From: Haloterrigena sp. KLK7
Lineage (GTDB): Archaea; Halobacteriota; Halobacteria; Halobacteriales; Natrialbaceae
Direction: 5' to 3'
Assembly (NCBI RefSeq): GCF_037914945.1
Contig: NZ_CP149787.1
Location: 1,922,001 to 1,986,000 of the forward strand
Length of the DNA: 64,000 bases
Shown here: piece after piece, positions 42,264 through 51,186 of the stretch
Layout: each line of letters starts with the position of its first letter
Numbering within the stretch: position 1 is the first letter of the stretch
The notes under the pieces: model-generated
What the model was told of the DNA's origin: nothing
The model's input: the letters and a program-made list of their open reading frames with translations, nothing else
Database searches by the model: none
Translations under genes and position numbers: made by a program

Positions 42264-44963
42264 TTACTCGTCCTCGAACTGGCTGAACGTGAACCCGTTC
42301 CCGCCGTCCGCCGACTCGTCACCGTCGTCTTCCGTGCCGTCGCGAGCCGACTCGGCGTCGGCTGTCGCGTCGGCTTCACTGCCGTCCGTTTCCGTCTCCA
42401 TGCCGGTCTCGGTCTCGGCCTCGGTAGCATCGATTTCGGCCACACCGGCTCGGTGGGACGTCTCGGTCGTCCCGTCGTCACGGTCGATCGGTCCGTTCGG
42501 AGCGTCACCGTCGGACGTCGAGTCGGCGTCTCGGTCGACGCCGCTCGTGTCCATGATCCCGCCGTTCGTCTCGGACGGGGCCACACCGGCACCGTCGTCG
42601 ACGTCCTCGCTCGCGGCGGTATCGACGTCGCCCGCAGCGTCGTCGGTGTCGTCGGTGTCGTCGGTGTCGTCGACGTCGATCTCGTCGAACGTGAGGGTCT
42701 CGGTATCGGTGTCGTACTCGTCGACGGAGGCGTCCGCCACCTCGTCGGTCTCGAAGTGATCGAGGGTCTCGCTCAGGTGGGCCGCCTGATCAGTGAGCGA
42801 ACTCGCGCTCTCGGAGACTTCCGAAAGGGCGGAGGTCTGTTCCTCCGCGGCCGCAGCGACGCGCTGGGCCTCGGCCGCCGTGGAATCGGAAATCTCGGTC
42901 GCCGACGAGACCATGGCGACGACCTCCTGCGTGGACGCCGCCTGCTCTTCGGTCGCGGCGGAGATCTCCTGTACGCCGTCGTTGGTCTGTTCGGCGTAGT
43001 CGGCGATCTCGTCGAGGGCCTCGGCGGCGTTTTCGACGGAGTCGACGTGTTCCGCGATTCGATCGGCGGTCTGCTGGACCTCCGCCGCGGTCTCCGAGGT
43101 CTGTTCGTCGATGCGCCCCAGCCGCTGCTCGATGTCCTCGGCGGTCGATTTCGTGTCCGCGGCCAGTTCCTTGACCTGTTCCGCGACGGCACCGAACCCG
43201 GAGCTCTCGCCGTCGCCGCCCCGCGAGGCCTCGATGTTCGCGTTCAGCGCGAGCATGTTCGTCTCGCGGGCGACCTCGCTGATGAACTCGACCAGTTCGT
43301 CGATCTGTGCCATCTCCGCCTCGAGTTCCTCGATAGCGTCGACGGCTTCGGTCGACTCCGATTCGATCTCGTGCATCCCGTCGATGGCCTCCTGGGCCGC
43401 CTCGCGACCGAGTCGACCGGTCTCGGCCGTTCGCTCGGCGATGTCGGCGACGGTGTTCGAGGAGGCGGCGATCTCTTCGGTCGTCGTCGAGAGCCCGCTC
43501 ATCTCCTGGTTGACCGACCGCAGGTTCTCGTTCTGTCGGTCGGCGCCGTCGGAAATCTCCTGGACCGACTCGGAGACCTGCTGGGAGGCCGAACGGACCT
43601 CCTCGCTGGAGGCGGTCACCTGTTCGCTGGCCGCCGCCACCTCGTTCGCGAAGGCCTTGACGTCGGCGGTCGTCCGTTCGAGGTCCGCGATCATCTCGTT
43701 GAACGCCTCGGCGATGTCGGTCATCGCCTCGCTCTCGCTCTCGGGATCGAGCCGTCGAGTCAGATCGCCGTCGGCGCAGTCGTCCATCACGGTGCTGAAC
43801 TCCGCGGCTTTCGCCTCGAGGTGCCGGTTTATCGACTCGGTCTCGGCGCGGGCCGCTTCGGCCTCCTCGCGGGCGGCTTCGGCGGCTTCGATCTGGTCGC
43901 GCAGCGAGTTCCGCATGCTGTCGAACCCGTCGTACAGTCGCCCGATCTCGTCGACGCGATTCGTCTCGAGATCGACGTCGAGGTTGCCGGCTTCCATCTC
44001 GGTCGTCCGGTCGCGCAGCCGGGCCAGCGGACCGACCGTCTGCCGGCCGAGAACGACGCCGACGGCGCCGAGCGCGATCAGGCTCGTCAACACCATCGCG
44101 ATGACGTTCGTCCCGACGTCGGAGGCGACGCCGTAGGCCTGATCGGTCGGAACGGTCGTGATAGCGACCCACTGCGTGTTCCCGACGGGGACGTACGCCC
44201 GCACGACGTCGTCGTCCTGAATGCGGGTCAGTCGCCCGCCGAGGGCGGCAGCCATCGCCTCGTCGTCGATCGAGCCGTCGTCGATCGACGCGGATTCGGC
44301 CTGGAAGACGGCCGATCCGTCGCTATCGATAATGGCCGTCGAAGCGGACGTGTTCTCCTGGTGGAGCTGCTCGACCTGGTACTCGAGCGTGCCGATGATG
44401 ACGACGGCCCGATCCTCGCGTTCGGTGACCGGGCTGGCGAAGGCCATCACCTGGTCGTCGAGGGTCGGCGATCGGTACGCTTGCTGGGAGTGCCAGACGG
44501 ACTCCTCGAGCCCGAGGTTGTCATCGAAGTCGTCGGTCGCCCACGGCTCCTCGAGGTCTTCGAACGACGCGCCGCGGTAGGCGGCGTTCGTGCTCGTGAC
44601 GATTTCGCCGTTCTCGGTGTCGACGTAGTGGATGGCCCGCACGTCGACGTCCATCCGGGCCTGCTCTTCGACGAGCTGGGCCTGAACCGCCTGTTGATCG
44701 CCCTCCTGAAGAATCCGCGAATCGGACGCGGTCCGCGTCTGAACCCGCATCGTCTCGACCCAGTTGCTGATCGCGTCGGCCTGCATCTCGGCGGTCGATT
44801 CGAGCTGTTCGTTCGAGTCCGCCCGAACCGTATTGTCGATATCGGCGTAGCTGACCGCTCCGACGGCGCCGATAACGAGCACGACTGCCAGAATCGACAC
44901 CACGAACTTCACGAGGTATCGCCGCCTGATGAACGACGGGACCAGGGATGCGAGCGACGCCAT
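42264..44963 (-). CDS. Halobacterial transducer (methyl-accepting chemotaxis protein)
   Basis: 899 residues. A membrane helix (about 17-40), an extracellular Cache-like sensor (about 45-275), a second helix (about 282-305) and HAMP domains are followed by the signalling domain. The hairpin tip reads ISEVARETNMLALNANIEASRG, equivalent to the CheA/CheW-binding tip of bacterial receptors. Gln/Glu-rich helices with Glu-Glu pairs could be methylation sites. An exceptional acidic tail of about 165 residues (DDTDDTDDTDDAAGD and onward) ends in FTFSQFEDE. Its start overlaps the stop of the binding-lipoprotein gene by one base (TGATG), so the two are co-translated, as in BasB/BasT and CosB/CosT of Halobacterium. 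Confidence 0.93.
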   Translation of the reverse strand: MASLASLVPSFIRRRYLVKFVVSILAVVLVIGAVGAVSYADIDNTVRADSNEQLESTAEMQADAISNWVETMRVQTRTASDSRILQEGDQQAVQAQLVEEQARMDVDVRAIHYVDTENGEIVTSTNAAYRGASFEDLEEPWATDDFDDNLGLEESVWHSQQAYRSPTLDDQVMAFASPVTEREDRAVVIIGTLEYQVEQLHQENTSASTAIIDSDGSAVFQAESASIDDGSIDDEAMAAALGGRLTRIQDDDVVRAYVPVGNTQWVAITTVPTDQAYGVASDVGTNVIAMVLTSLIALGAVGVVLGRQTVGPLARLRDRTTEMEAGNLDVDLETNRVDEIGRLYDGFDSMRNSLRDQIEAAEAAREEAEAARAETESINRHLEAKAAEFSTVMDDCADGDLTRRLDPESESEAMTDIAEAFNEMIADLERTTADVKAFANEVAAASEQVTASSEEVRSASQQVSESVQEISDGADRQNENLRSVNQEMSGLSTTTEEIAASSNTVADIAERTAETGRLGREAAQEAIDGMHEIESESTEAVDAIEELEAEMAQIDELVEFISEVARETNMLALNANIEASRGGDGESSGFGAVAEQVKELAADTKSTAEDIEQRLGRIDEQTSETAAEVQQTADRIAEHVDSVENAAEALDEIADYAEQTNDGVQEISAATEEQAASTQEVVAMVSSATEISDSTAAEAQRVAAAAEEQTSALSEVSESASSLTDQAAHLSETLDHFETDEVADASVDEYDTDTETLTFDEIDVDDTDDTDDTDDAAGDVDTAASEDVDDGAGVAPSETNGGIMDTSGVDRDADSTSDGDAPNGPIDRDDGTTETSHRAGVAEIDATEAETETGMETETDGSEADATADAESARDGTEDDGDESADGGNGFTFSQFEDE

Positions 44964-46231
44964 CAGGAACTCACCCGTTCCAGTTCGGCGATGCCGCCGG
45001 CGGCGCTCTCGTCGAACTCCCAGTACTCGAAGACCGCGTCGGTCACGTCACCGTTCTCGTCGAAGCTGACCGAACTCGAGGCCCCCTGATACGTGACGGC
45101 GTTACCTTCGGCCGCGAATTCGATCCCCTCGGCGAGCGTCTCGGGGGTGACCGCCTCGCCGTCGCCGGTGGTGACCGCTTGCATGGCGTTTCTGATAGCG
45201 GTTCCGTCGTTCTGTCCGGCGTAGGCGTTCGCGAGCAACAGGACGGCGCTCGCGTCGTAGGAGTGTGGCGTGAAGACGCCGGGTTCGGCGTCGTAGGCGT
45301 CCTGGAACAGCTCCGTGAACGTCTCGGTGCCCGGCCCGTCGACCAGCGGCGCGGTACCGCGGATGCCGTCGAGCGAGTAGTCGACCTCGTCGTGGAGATC
45401 GCCGTCCTGTAGGCCGTCGGTGACGAGGATGTCCTCCTCGGCGTCGGCACCCAGGTCGGCGAATACCTGCCCGCCGGTCTCCGGATAGCCGATCACGACG
45501 AGCAACTCGGGATCGTCGGTTCTGGCCCGCTCGATGGCCGCTTCGTAGGAGTCCTGGCCTTCCGTTAGCGGAACCTGCGTCGAAACCGTCCCGCCGTGAT
45601 CGCTCTGGAACGAGCGCGCGAACGCCTGGCTCAACTGCCAGCCGTAATCGTTGTTCACGTAGAGGGTCGCGGCGCTGTCGTGACCGAGATCGTTCGCCGC
45701 CCGGTCGGCCAGCACGACCGCCTGCAACGAGTCGGAGACCGCAGTCCGGAAGACCAGCCCGGCGTCGTTGAGCGACGTGATCGTCGGCGTCGTCGCGCCG
45801 GGCGAGCAGCAGACGGTTCGATACGGGATGAGGACCTGCTGAGTCGCCTGCAGCGTCACGTCGGACGACGCCGGCCCGTTGACCATGGGATACCCGTTGT
45901 CGACCAGCGCGGCCGCACCCTGAACGCCCGCGGAGGGCGAGGTCTCGGTATCGACGACTTCGTACTCGATGTCGAGCGAAATCTCGTCTTCGACCTGTCG
46001 GATGGGAAGCTCTGCGGCGTTTCGCATCGGTTTCCCGACCGTCTCGAGGCTGCCGCTCAGTGGTTGCATGATACCGAGTCTGAGCGTTCGATCGGTGCCA
46101 CCGACGTCGCTCCCGTCCTCGATATCGCTCGAGTCGAGTCCGGGAACCGAGCCGAGACAGCCGGCGAGACCACCGAGCCCGGCGGTGCAGAGTCCGGACA
46201 GTAGTTTTCGACGATTCAGTTGAACGGACAT
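44963..46231 (-). CDS. Substrate-binding lipoprotein paired with the transducer (amino-acid type)
   Basis: A 422-residue Tat-exported lipoprotein: the twin-arginine signal NRRKLL at 6-11 is followed by the lipobox GLAGC with Cys25. The mature protein is a type I periplasmic-binding fold of the Leu/Ile/Val-binding family (LRLGIMQPLSGSLETVGKPM, VNGPASSDVTLQATQQVLIP, TLYVNNDYGWQLSQAFARSF, PHSYDASAVLLLANAY). No permease or ATPase gene adjoins, and the next gene is a transducer, so the role is probably ligand sensing in chemotaxis. Halobacterium BasB/BasT senses branched-chain amino acids; the ligand here is unproven. The start at 46231 puts RR early. Confidence 0.92.
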   Translation of the reverse strand: MSVQLNRRKLLSGLCTAGLGGLAGCLGSVPGLDSSDIEDGSDVGGTDRTLRLGIMQPLSGSLETVGKPMRNAAELPIRQVEDEISLDIEYEVVDTETSPSAGVQGAAALVDNGYPMVNGPASSDVTLQATQQVLIPYRTVCCSPGATTPTITSLNDAGLVFRTAVSDSLQAVVLADRAANDLGHDSAATLYVNNDYGWQLSQAFARSFQSDHGGTVSTQVPLTEGQDSYEAAIERARTDDPELLVVIGYPETGGQVFADLGADAEEDILVTDGLQDGDLHDEVDYSLDGIRGTAPLVDGPGTETFTELFQDAYDAEPGVFTPHSYDASAVLLLANAYAGQNDGTAIRNAMQAVTTGDGEAVTPETLAEGIEFAAEGNAVTYQGASSSVSFDENGDVTDAVFEYWEFDESAAGGIAELERVSS

Positions 46232-46251
46232 ACCAGGATATTTCACTCATA

Positions 46252-46262
46252 CCATATAATCT
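46252..46262 (-). promoter_or_regulatory. TATA element of the lipoprotein-transducer operon
   Basis: On the minus strand gattatatgg is centred about 25 bases before the ATG at 46231, so the transcript should be leaderless. It lies at the edge of a wide AT-rich tract. Confidence 0.6.
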
Positions 46263-46974
46263 CACTGTCTCGTTTTCGAGACAACTCATAAATAAATCAC
46301 AACTCGATTTCGTATAATTCGTAATAATTGATCTACTAACATATTATACTACGTTAAAAGGCACTAACAAGCGATAATCCGTGCAAATAGAGACGAAGAT
46401 CGAACGGTGAGTTGTTCAATAAACCATAACGTAATGGAACAGCGAACAATAACACACAAAACATATACTTTTATTTGAATCGGTGTTCCGATCGCGCCGA
46501 TCGCCGGCTGAACGAAACACGGAGTTGCTCGTGCGGTCAACGGCGGCCAGCGAACGCTGTCGCTGTCACGGGACGCGACAAACGGGGCACCGAACCCACA
46601 GCGGAAGCGGACCGAGTGCCTCGAGGTCGTTCGAAACCCGAGAATGTTCGTGACCGATCGAATCGAAGCTACGCGGGAGCTTCGCTCCCGCGAGGCCAGC
46701 GAGACGTCCGTCTCGCCAGACTTCTCGAGGTCGTCGGCGTGGGCCGAAAATCGAAGAGTTTCGGCGTCACGAACGATTTTCGTCGTTCGAACGACTCCGC
46801 GCCGGCGACGAGACGCAAAGCGTCTCGAATCGCTCGATCTCGAGGCGGTTCACGAGGGGCCGCGATCGGTCGTCGTACGCGTGGGCGCGCAAAAGCAAAC
46901 TCCAGACGGTTCGGCCGGACAGACATCGTCGGCCGAAACCGGCCGCTCATCGCCGCCGATCGCTCGCGATCCGG
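46263..46974. other. Intergenic region: AT-rich tract and hairpin cluster
   Basis: From about 46240 to 46480 the sequence is strikingly AT-rich (for example cgtataattcgtaataattg). From 46640 to 46830 it holds a series of perfect inverted repeats. Frames that stay open across it have no sensible protein composition, so no gene is called. Confidence 0.65.
46672..46827. repeat. Cluster of perfect hairpins downstream of etfA
   Basis: Four stems: 46672-46692 (cgcgggagc / gctcccgcg, loop TTC), 46699-46716 (gcgagac / gtctcgc, loop of four), 46745-46782 (cgaaaatcg / cgattttcg, loop of 20) and 46809-46827 (cgagacgc / gcgtctcg, loop AAA). They lie beyond the etfA stop codon in the direction of its transcription. 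Confidence 0.8.
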
Positions 46975-47928
46975 TTACTGGAACTCCTCGGTGAGCGCCG
47001 GGACGACGTCGAAGAGGTCGTCGACGATGGCGTAATCGGCGATGTCCATGATCGGCGCGTTGGGATCCGTGTTGATCGCGACGATCGTATCGGAGCCCTT
47101 CATGCCGGCGACGTGCTGAACCGCGCCGGAGATACCGATCGCGATGTAGACGTCGGGCGTGACGACCTTTCCGGACTGGCCGACCTGCCGGTTCTTGGGC
47201 AGCCAGCCGTTGTCGACGATGGGCCGCGAGGACGACACCGTCGCGCCGAGCGCGTCCGCGAGCTCCTCGATGAGCGGGAGGTTGTCCTCCTCCTCGATCC
47301 CGCGACCGACGCTCACGAGGACGTCCGCTTCGCTGATGTCGACGTCGCCGCCGCCGACCTCCTCGAAGCCGTTGACGGTCGAGCCGATCGCGTCCTCGTC
47401 GATCGTCGCGTCGAAGGTCTCGATCGAAGCGTCGCCGGTGCCCTCGGCCTGTGGCCACTCGGCGCTGCGGATCGTCGCGACGGCGGGACCCTCGAGTTCG
47501 TTGGTGGTCTCGACCTTGCCGCCGTACATCTCGCGGGTGGCGATCAGCGTGTCGCCGTCGGTCTCGAGGCCGATCGTGTCGGTGACGATCGGCAGGTCGA
47601 GTTCGGTGGCGACGGCCGGCGCGTAGTCGAGGCCGTTGACGCTGTTCGGGGCGAGGACGTACTGCGGGGCGAGGTCGTCGTAGAGCTGCGTGATCGCCTG
47701 GGTGTAGACGTCGTGGTTGAACTCCTCGCCGTAGTCGACGGTGTGGATGGCGTCGACGCCCTCGCGGTTTACCTTCTCGGCGAAGTCGTCGACGGTGCCG
47801 CTGACGACCGCCAGATGCAGGTCGCCGCCGGTCTCGTCGGCCAGCTGGCGGCCCGCCGTGATGATCTCGTAGCTGACGTCGCGCAGCTCGCCGCGGCGGT
47901 GGTCCGTGACCGCGAGGACGTCCGTCAT
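46975..47928 (-). CDS. etfA: Electron transfer flavoprotein alpha subunit
   Basis: Binds FAD and passes electrons from dehydrogenases towards the quinone pool. 317 residues; the FAD domain signatures are VGRGIEEEDNLPLIEELADALGA, SSSRPIVDNGWLPKNRQVGQSGKVV and YIAIGISGAVQHVAGM, ending with NTDPNAPIMDIADYAIVDDLF. The start ATG overlaps the etfB stop in ATGA. Only alpha and beta are present here, without the FixC/FixX-type dehydrogenase genes that accompany them in some haloarchaea, so the electron donor and acceptor are not identified by context. Confidence 0.94.
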   Translation of the reverse strand: MTDVLAVTDHRRGELRDVSYEIITAGRQLADETGGDLHLAVVSGTVDDFAEKVNREGVDAIHTVDYGEEFNHDVYTQAITQLYDDLAPQYVLAPNSVNGLDYAPAVATELDLPIVTDTIGLETDGDTLIATREMYGGKVETTNELEGPAVATIRSAEWPQAEGTGDASIETFDATIDEDAIGSTVNGFEEVGGGDVDISEADVLVSVGRGIEEEDNLPLIEELADALGATVSSSRPIVDNGWLPKNRQVGQSGKVVTPDVYIAIGISGAVQHVAGMKGSDTIVAINTDPNAPIMDIADYAIVDDLFDVVPALTEEFQ

Positions 47929-48713
47929 GGTGCCACCCCCTTGTCGCGAAGGAGTTCAGCGAGCTCCCCGGCGGTCTCCTCGGCGCTGCCCTCCCAGGTC
48001 GTCACGTCGCTCTCGCTTTCTGGCTCGTACATGTCGCTCAGCTCGAGTTCGGACTCGATGGCGCTCTCGTCGACGTCGAGGTCGGCGAGCGCTTTCACGT
48101 CGAGTTCCTTGCGCTGGGCCTGGCGAATGCCGCGCAGGCTGGCGTAGCGGGGCTCGTTGATCCCCGTCTGGATCGTCAGCACGGCCGGGAGCTCGATCTC
48201 GGTCAGCTCCTCGACCCCGCCCTCGAGTTCGCGCCGCACCGAAGCGGCGTCCTCGAGGTCGTGCTCGAGGTGGTTGACGACGGCACCCCACTGGTAGCCG
48301 AGGTTCTCGGCGACGGAGACGCCCGTCGCGCCCCAGCTATCGTCGCCGGACTGGACGCCCGTCAGGACGAGATCGGGGTCCTCCTCCTCGACGACGGCAC
48401 TGAGAATCTCCGTCTTCGCGCCGACGTCCAGCAGATCGACGTCCTCGAGCGAGTCGTCCCAGACGCGGACGGCGCGGTCGGCGCCCTTCGCCAGCGCCTG
48501 TCGGATGGTCTGCTCGCACTCCTCCGGACCGATCGTGACCGTCACGACTTCGTCGGCGACACCCTCCTCCTGGAGCTGGACGGCCTCCTCGATGGCGTAG
48601 TCGTCCCACTCGTTGAGGTCGGCACCGAGGTACTGCTCGGCGATCGCAGTGCCCTCGATTTCGAACTCGTCTTCGACGGTCGCGACTTCTTTGACCGTAA
48701 CGAGGATTTTCAT
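47925..48713 (-). CDS. etfB: Electron transfer flavoprotein beta subunit
   Basis: AMP-binding partner of EtfA. 262 residues starting MKILVTVKEVATVEDEFEIEG, with LNEWDDYAIEEAVQLQE, the VLTGVQSGDDSWGATGVSVAE motif and a C-terminal RYASLRGIRQAQRKELD. Two ATG codons stand in tandem (48716 and 48713); the second is used. A TATA-like ggtttac (minus strand, about 48737-48744) lies 25-30 bases upstream, so the message is probably leaderless. Overlaps etfA by 4 bases. Confidence 0.93.
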   Translation of the reverse strand: MKILVTVKEVATVEDEFEIEGTAIAEQYLGADLNEWDDYAIEEAVQLQEEGVADEVVTVTIGPEECEQTIRQALAKGADRAVRVWDDSLEDVDLLDVGAKTEILSAVVEEEDPDLVLTGVQSGDDSWGATGVSVAENLGYQWGAVVNHLEHDLEDAASVRRELEGGVEELTEIELPAVLTIQTGINEPRYASLRGIRQAQRKELDVKALADLDVDESAIESELELSDMYEPESESDVTTWEGSAEETAGELAELLRDKGVAP

Positions 48714-48919
48714 CATTTATCACTGCCACGCCCGTACCGTAAACCTTTTCGAAACGCGCTTTCATATGGGTCCAGTTCATTTAACAATACCTATCGATAT
48801 CTCCGGTAGGGGTTACGATCTCTCCCAATACGGCGGAAACTGCTACCAGCGTTTCCCGCCGTGCCGCCCTCGATCCGCAAGACGGAAACGGTTTAACGAC
48901 GCCACTGGTAGTACGTACT

Positions 48920-49438
48920 ATGGCAGACTGTCCACTTGCCGACGACTGCCCGAGCTTTTCCGAACGGATCTCGGGAATGGGGTGTCAGCACTACGGCGAC
49001 CGCGGGGGCAAGGAATGGTGTAACCACTACAGCCAGCCCATCGAGGACCTGAAGACCCAGCCCGTCAAGGCGGGCGAGGAGATCGTCATCGACGTCGTCG
49101 ACATGCACGAGAGCGGTGCCGGCGTCGGTCGGACCGAGGACGGCTTCATCGTGATGGTCGACGGGATCCTGCCCGAGGCCCGCGCTCGCGTCCAAGTGAC
49201 GCAGGTTCACAGTAACCACGCTCGCGCGGAGGAACTCGAACTTCTCCCGATGGATCCCGACGAGGAGGAGTCGGGCGATGACGAGACAGTCTCGGACGAC
49301 GCGGATGCCGACGCCGAGGGCGACGATTCGGCGGCCGAGACGGACGACGAGAGCGACGAGGGCGACGAGAACGGCGGAAGCGCCAGTAAACCGGCCCGCG
49401 AGCGGCTGGGCAGTCGGGAGAACTTCTGGGGCTCGTAG
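48920..49438 (+). CDS. TRAM-domain protein with N-terminal cysteine motif
   Basis: 172 residues. An N-terminal segment has four Cys (4, 10, 22, 34) in CPLADDC...GMGCQHYGDRGGKEWC, possibly a zinc or Fe-S site. A TRAM RNA-binding domain follows (about 48-110: VKAGEEIVIDVVDMHESGAGVGRTEDGFIVMVDGILPEARARVQVTQV). The C-terminal 60 residues are an acidic, disordered tail. Stand-alone TRAM proteins are common in haloarchaea and may bind tRNA or other RNA. A TATA-like ggtttaac lies 27 bases before the ATG. Confidence 0.88.
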   Translation: MADCPLADDCPSFSERISGMGCQHYGDRGGKEWCNHYSQPIEDLKTQPVKAGEEIVIDVVDMHESGAGVGRTEDGFIVMVDGILPEARARVQVTQVHSNHARAEELELLPMDPDEEESGDDETVSDDADADAEGDDSAAETDDESDEGDENGGSASKPARERLGSRENFWGS

Positions 49439-49797
49439 TCGGACCTCCGCCGAGTGGACAGTCGTCGATCGATCCCGTTTTCGCGTATTTCAGCGGTTTC
49501 ACTGCTGTATGACGTACGTTTCTGTTGCGAAACCTGTTCGGCTACCGATGGCGGCCGGTTCGCGGAACGGACGACGGACACTGACGAGCGGTGCCGTTCC
49601 GCGTGCCGTCCCTGGGCTCGTCATCGGGCTCGTGCTCGCTCGGTGTTCTCCTCGATGGCCTTCGCTGCGGATCTCGAGGGGCCGCTCGTGCCCGTGCCGG
49701 TCGTGGAGCGCCCCACGGGACGTGGCGGTGTGAACCGTCGGGCGCGTTCCATGCCGCGACGCAAGGGTTTACCCCGCCGCTTGTGCCATACGCTGCC
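49439..49797. other. Intergenic region before the hydrolase gene
   Basis: No supported gene in 359 bases. A TATA-like gggtttacc (49766-49774) stands about 28 bases before the start at 49798. Nothing else of note is visible. Confidence 0.5.
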
Positions 49798-50790
49798 ATG
49801 GATCGGATTTCGCTGTCGAACTCGGCGTTCGAAGGCGACAACAACGCGTATCTCTTCGCGGACGGGACGGAGACGGTGCTGATCGACACCGGCGACGGGA
49901 CGGCGACGACCCGGGAGCAACTCGAGGACGCCCTCGCCGAACGGGGCCTCGCCTTCGCCGACGTCGACCGCATCTTCCTCACTCACTGGCACGGCGATCA
50001 CACCGGGCTGGCGGGCGCGATCCAGGCCGAGAGCGGCGCCGAGGTCTACGTCCACGAGGCCGACGCGCCGCTCGTCGAGGGCGACGAGGACGCGTGGGCG
50101 GCGATGTACGACCGCCAGGAGGAGTACTTCGAACGGTGGGGGATGCCCGAGGAGAAGCGCGCCGTCCTCCGCGAGCGGATGGCCGACGCCGAGACGGGCG
50201 CCGCGTCGCCGACCGTCGAGACGTTCGCGGGCGGCGAGACGTTCCCCGTTCCCGGCGGTGAACTCGAGGTCGTCCACGCGTCGGGCCACGCCGCGGGGTT
50301 GTGCATGTTCGAAACGACCCTCGAGGGCCGGCGGGAGGTCGTCTCCGGCGACGCGCTGTTGCCGGTCTACACGCCCAACGTCGGCGGCGCGGACGTCCGC
50401 GTCGATCGCCCGCTCGAGCGGTACCTCCGGGCGCTGCAGGGGATCGTCGACGCCGACTACGATCGCGCGTGGCCGGGCCACCGCGATCCGATCGACGACC
50501 CCGCCGGCCGCGCTCAGTACATCATCGATCACCACGCGGAACGCGCCTGGCGGGTCCTCGACGCGCTGGACCGGAAGGGACCCTGCGACACGTGGACCGT
50601 GAGCGCGGACCTCTTCGGCGACCTCGAGGGGATCCACGTCCTCCACGGGCCCGGAGAATCGTACGCGCACTTAGAGCACTTAGAGCGGGCCGGGACCGTC
50701 GTGCGGGAGGACGCCGAGTATCGGCTGGCCGACGGCGTCGCCGAAGTGCTCGCCGCGAAGGACGAACAGCGCTGGCACCTCGAGTACTGA
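49798..50790 (+). CDS. Metallo-beta-lactamase fold hydrolase
   Basis: 330 residues. The di-metal site motif is FLTHWHGDHTGL (His63, His65, Asp67, His68), a further His is in VVHASGHAAG, and Asp in VVSGDALLP. After the hydrolase domain the C-terminal 90 residues (GHRDPIDDPAGRAQYIIDHHAERAWRVLDALD) are the helical extension seen in the LACTB2/RNA- or thioester-hydrolase branch (DUF2090-like or winged-helix tail). The reaction is not clear; thioesterase or lactonase are options. The leaderless-type promoter supports the start. Confidence 0.87.
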   Translation: MDRISLSNSAFEGDNNAYLFADGTETVLIDTGDGTATTREQLEDALAERGLAFADVDRIFLTHWHGDHTGLAGAIQAESGAEVYVHEADAPLVEGDEDAWAAMYDRQEEYFERWGMPEEKRAVLRERMADAETGAASPTVETFAGGETFPVPGGELEVVHASGHAAGLCMFETTLEGRREVVSGDALLPVYTPNVGGADVRVDRPLERYLRALQGIVDADYDRAWPGHRDPIDDPAGRAQYIIDHHAERAWRVLDALDRKGPCDTWTVSADLFGDLEGIHVLHGPGESYAHLEHLERAGTVVREDAEYRLADGVAEVLAAKDEQRWHLEY

Positions 50791-51186
50791 CAGCGGTGTG
50801 ACCCGCGTCCCGTTCGGTCGCTCTTCTCGCGGGAGACCAGTCGCTCTCGCTCGAGACGGTGTAGTCGAGAACGCGGTAAAAGGCACCCCCCTGGGGTGAC
50901 TCGCTCCCCTCGCGGGAGCCGCGTGAGACGCGGCGAGGGACGGTGTCAGAGGCACGTATCTCGCCGTGGCGCAGTAACTGCGCAGTGAACAGTGGAACGT
51001 ACCGACTGATATTTCTACTGGCTAGTCCCCGCCGATGGACGGCTCGATGTCACTCGCTTCTCCGAGGGCGCTTCACCGTTCGGAAGGGGCTCTCCCGCTG
51101 GTCCGACCGTTGCCGTCGGACCGGGGAAGCTTTGACCCTGCCACCGACTTAGACGTGGATATGATCGGACTCGAGCGCGTGCGGGA
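50791..51186. other. Intergenic region with hairpins before the Tfx gene
   Basis: No gene is supported. Hairpins at 50884-50898 (cacccc / ggggtg, loop CCT) and 50918-50934 (gccgcgt / acgcggc, loop GAG) lie downstream of the hydrolase gene. A 15-base palindrome, gcgcagtaactgcgc, lies at 50969-50983. Confidence 0.6.

Noticed and set aside
46240-46480. AT-rich island as a replication origin
   Set aside because: No adjacent orc1/cdc6 gene and no long inverted ORB-like repeats with G-tracts on its sides.
46475-47035. Open frames across the hairpin cluster after etfA
   Set aside because: Basic, low-complexity translations that follow the inverted repeats, with no resemblance to haloarchaeal proteins.
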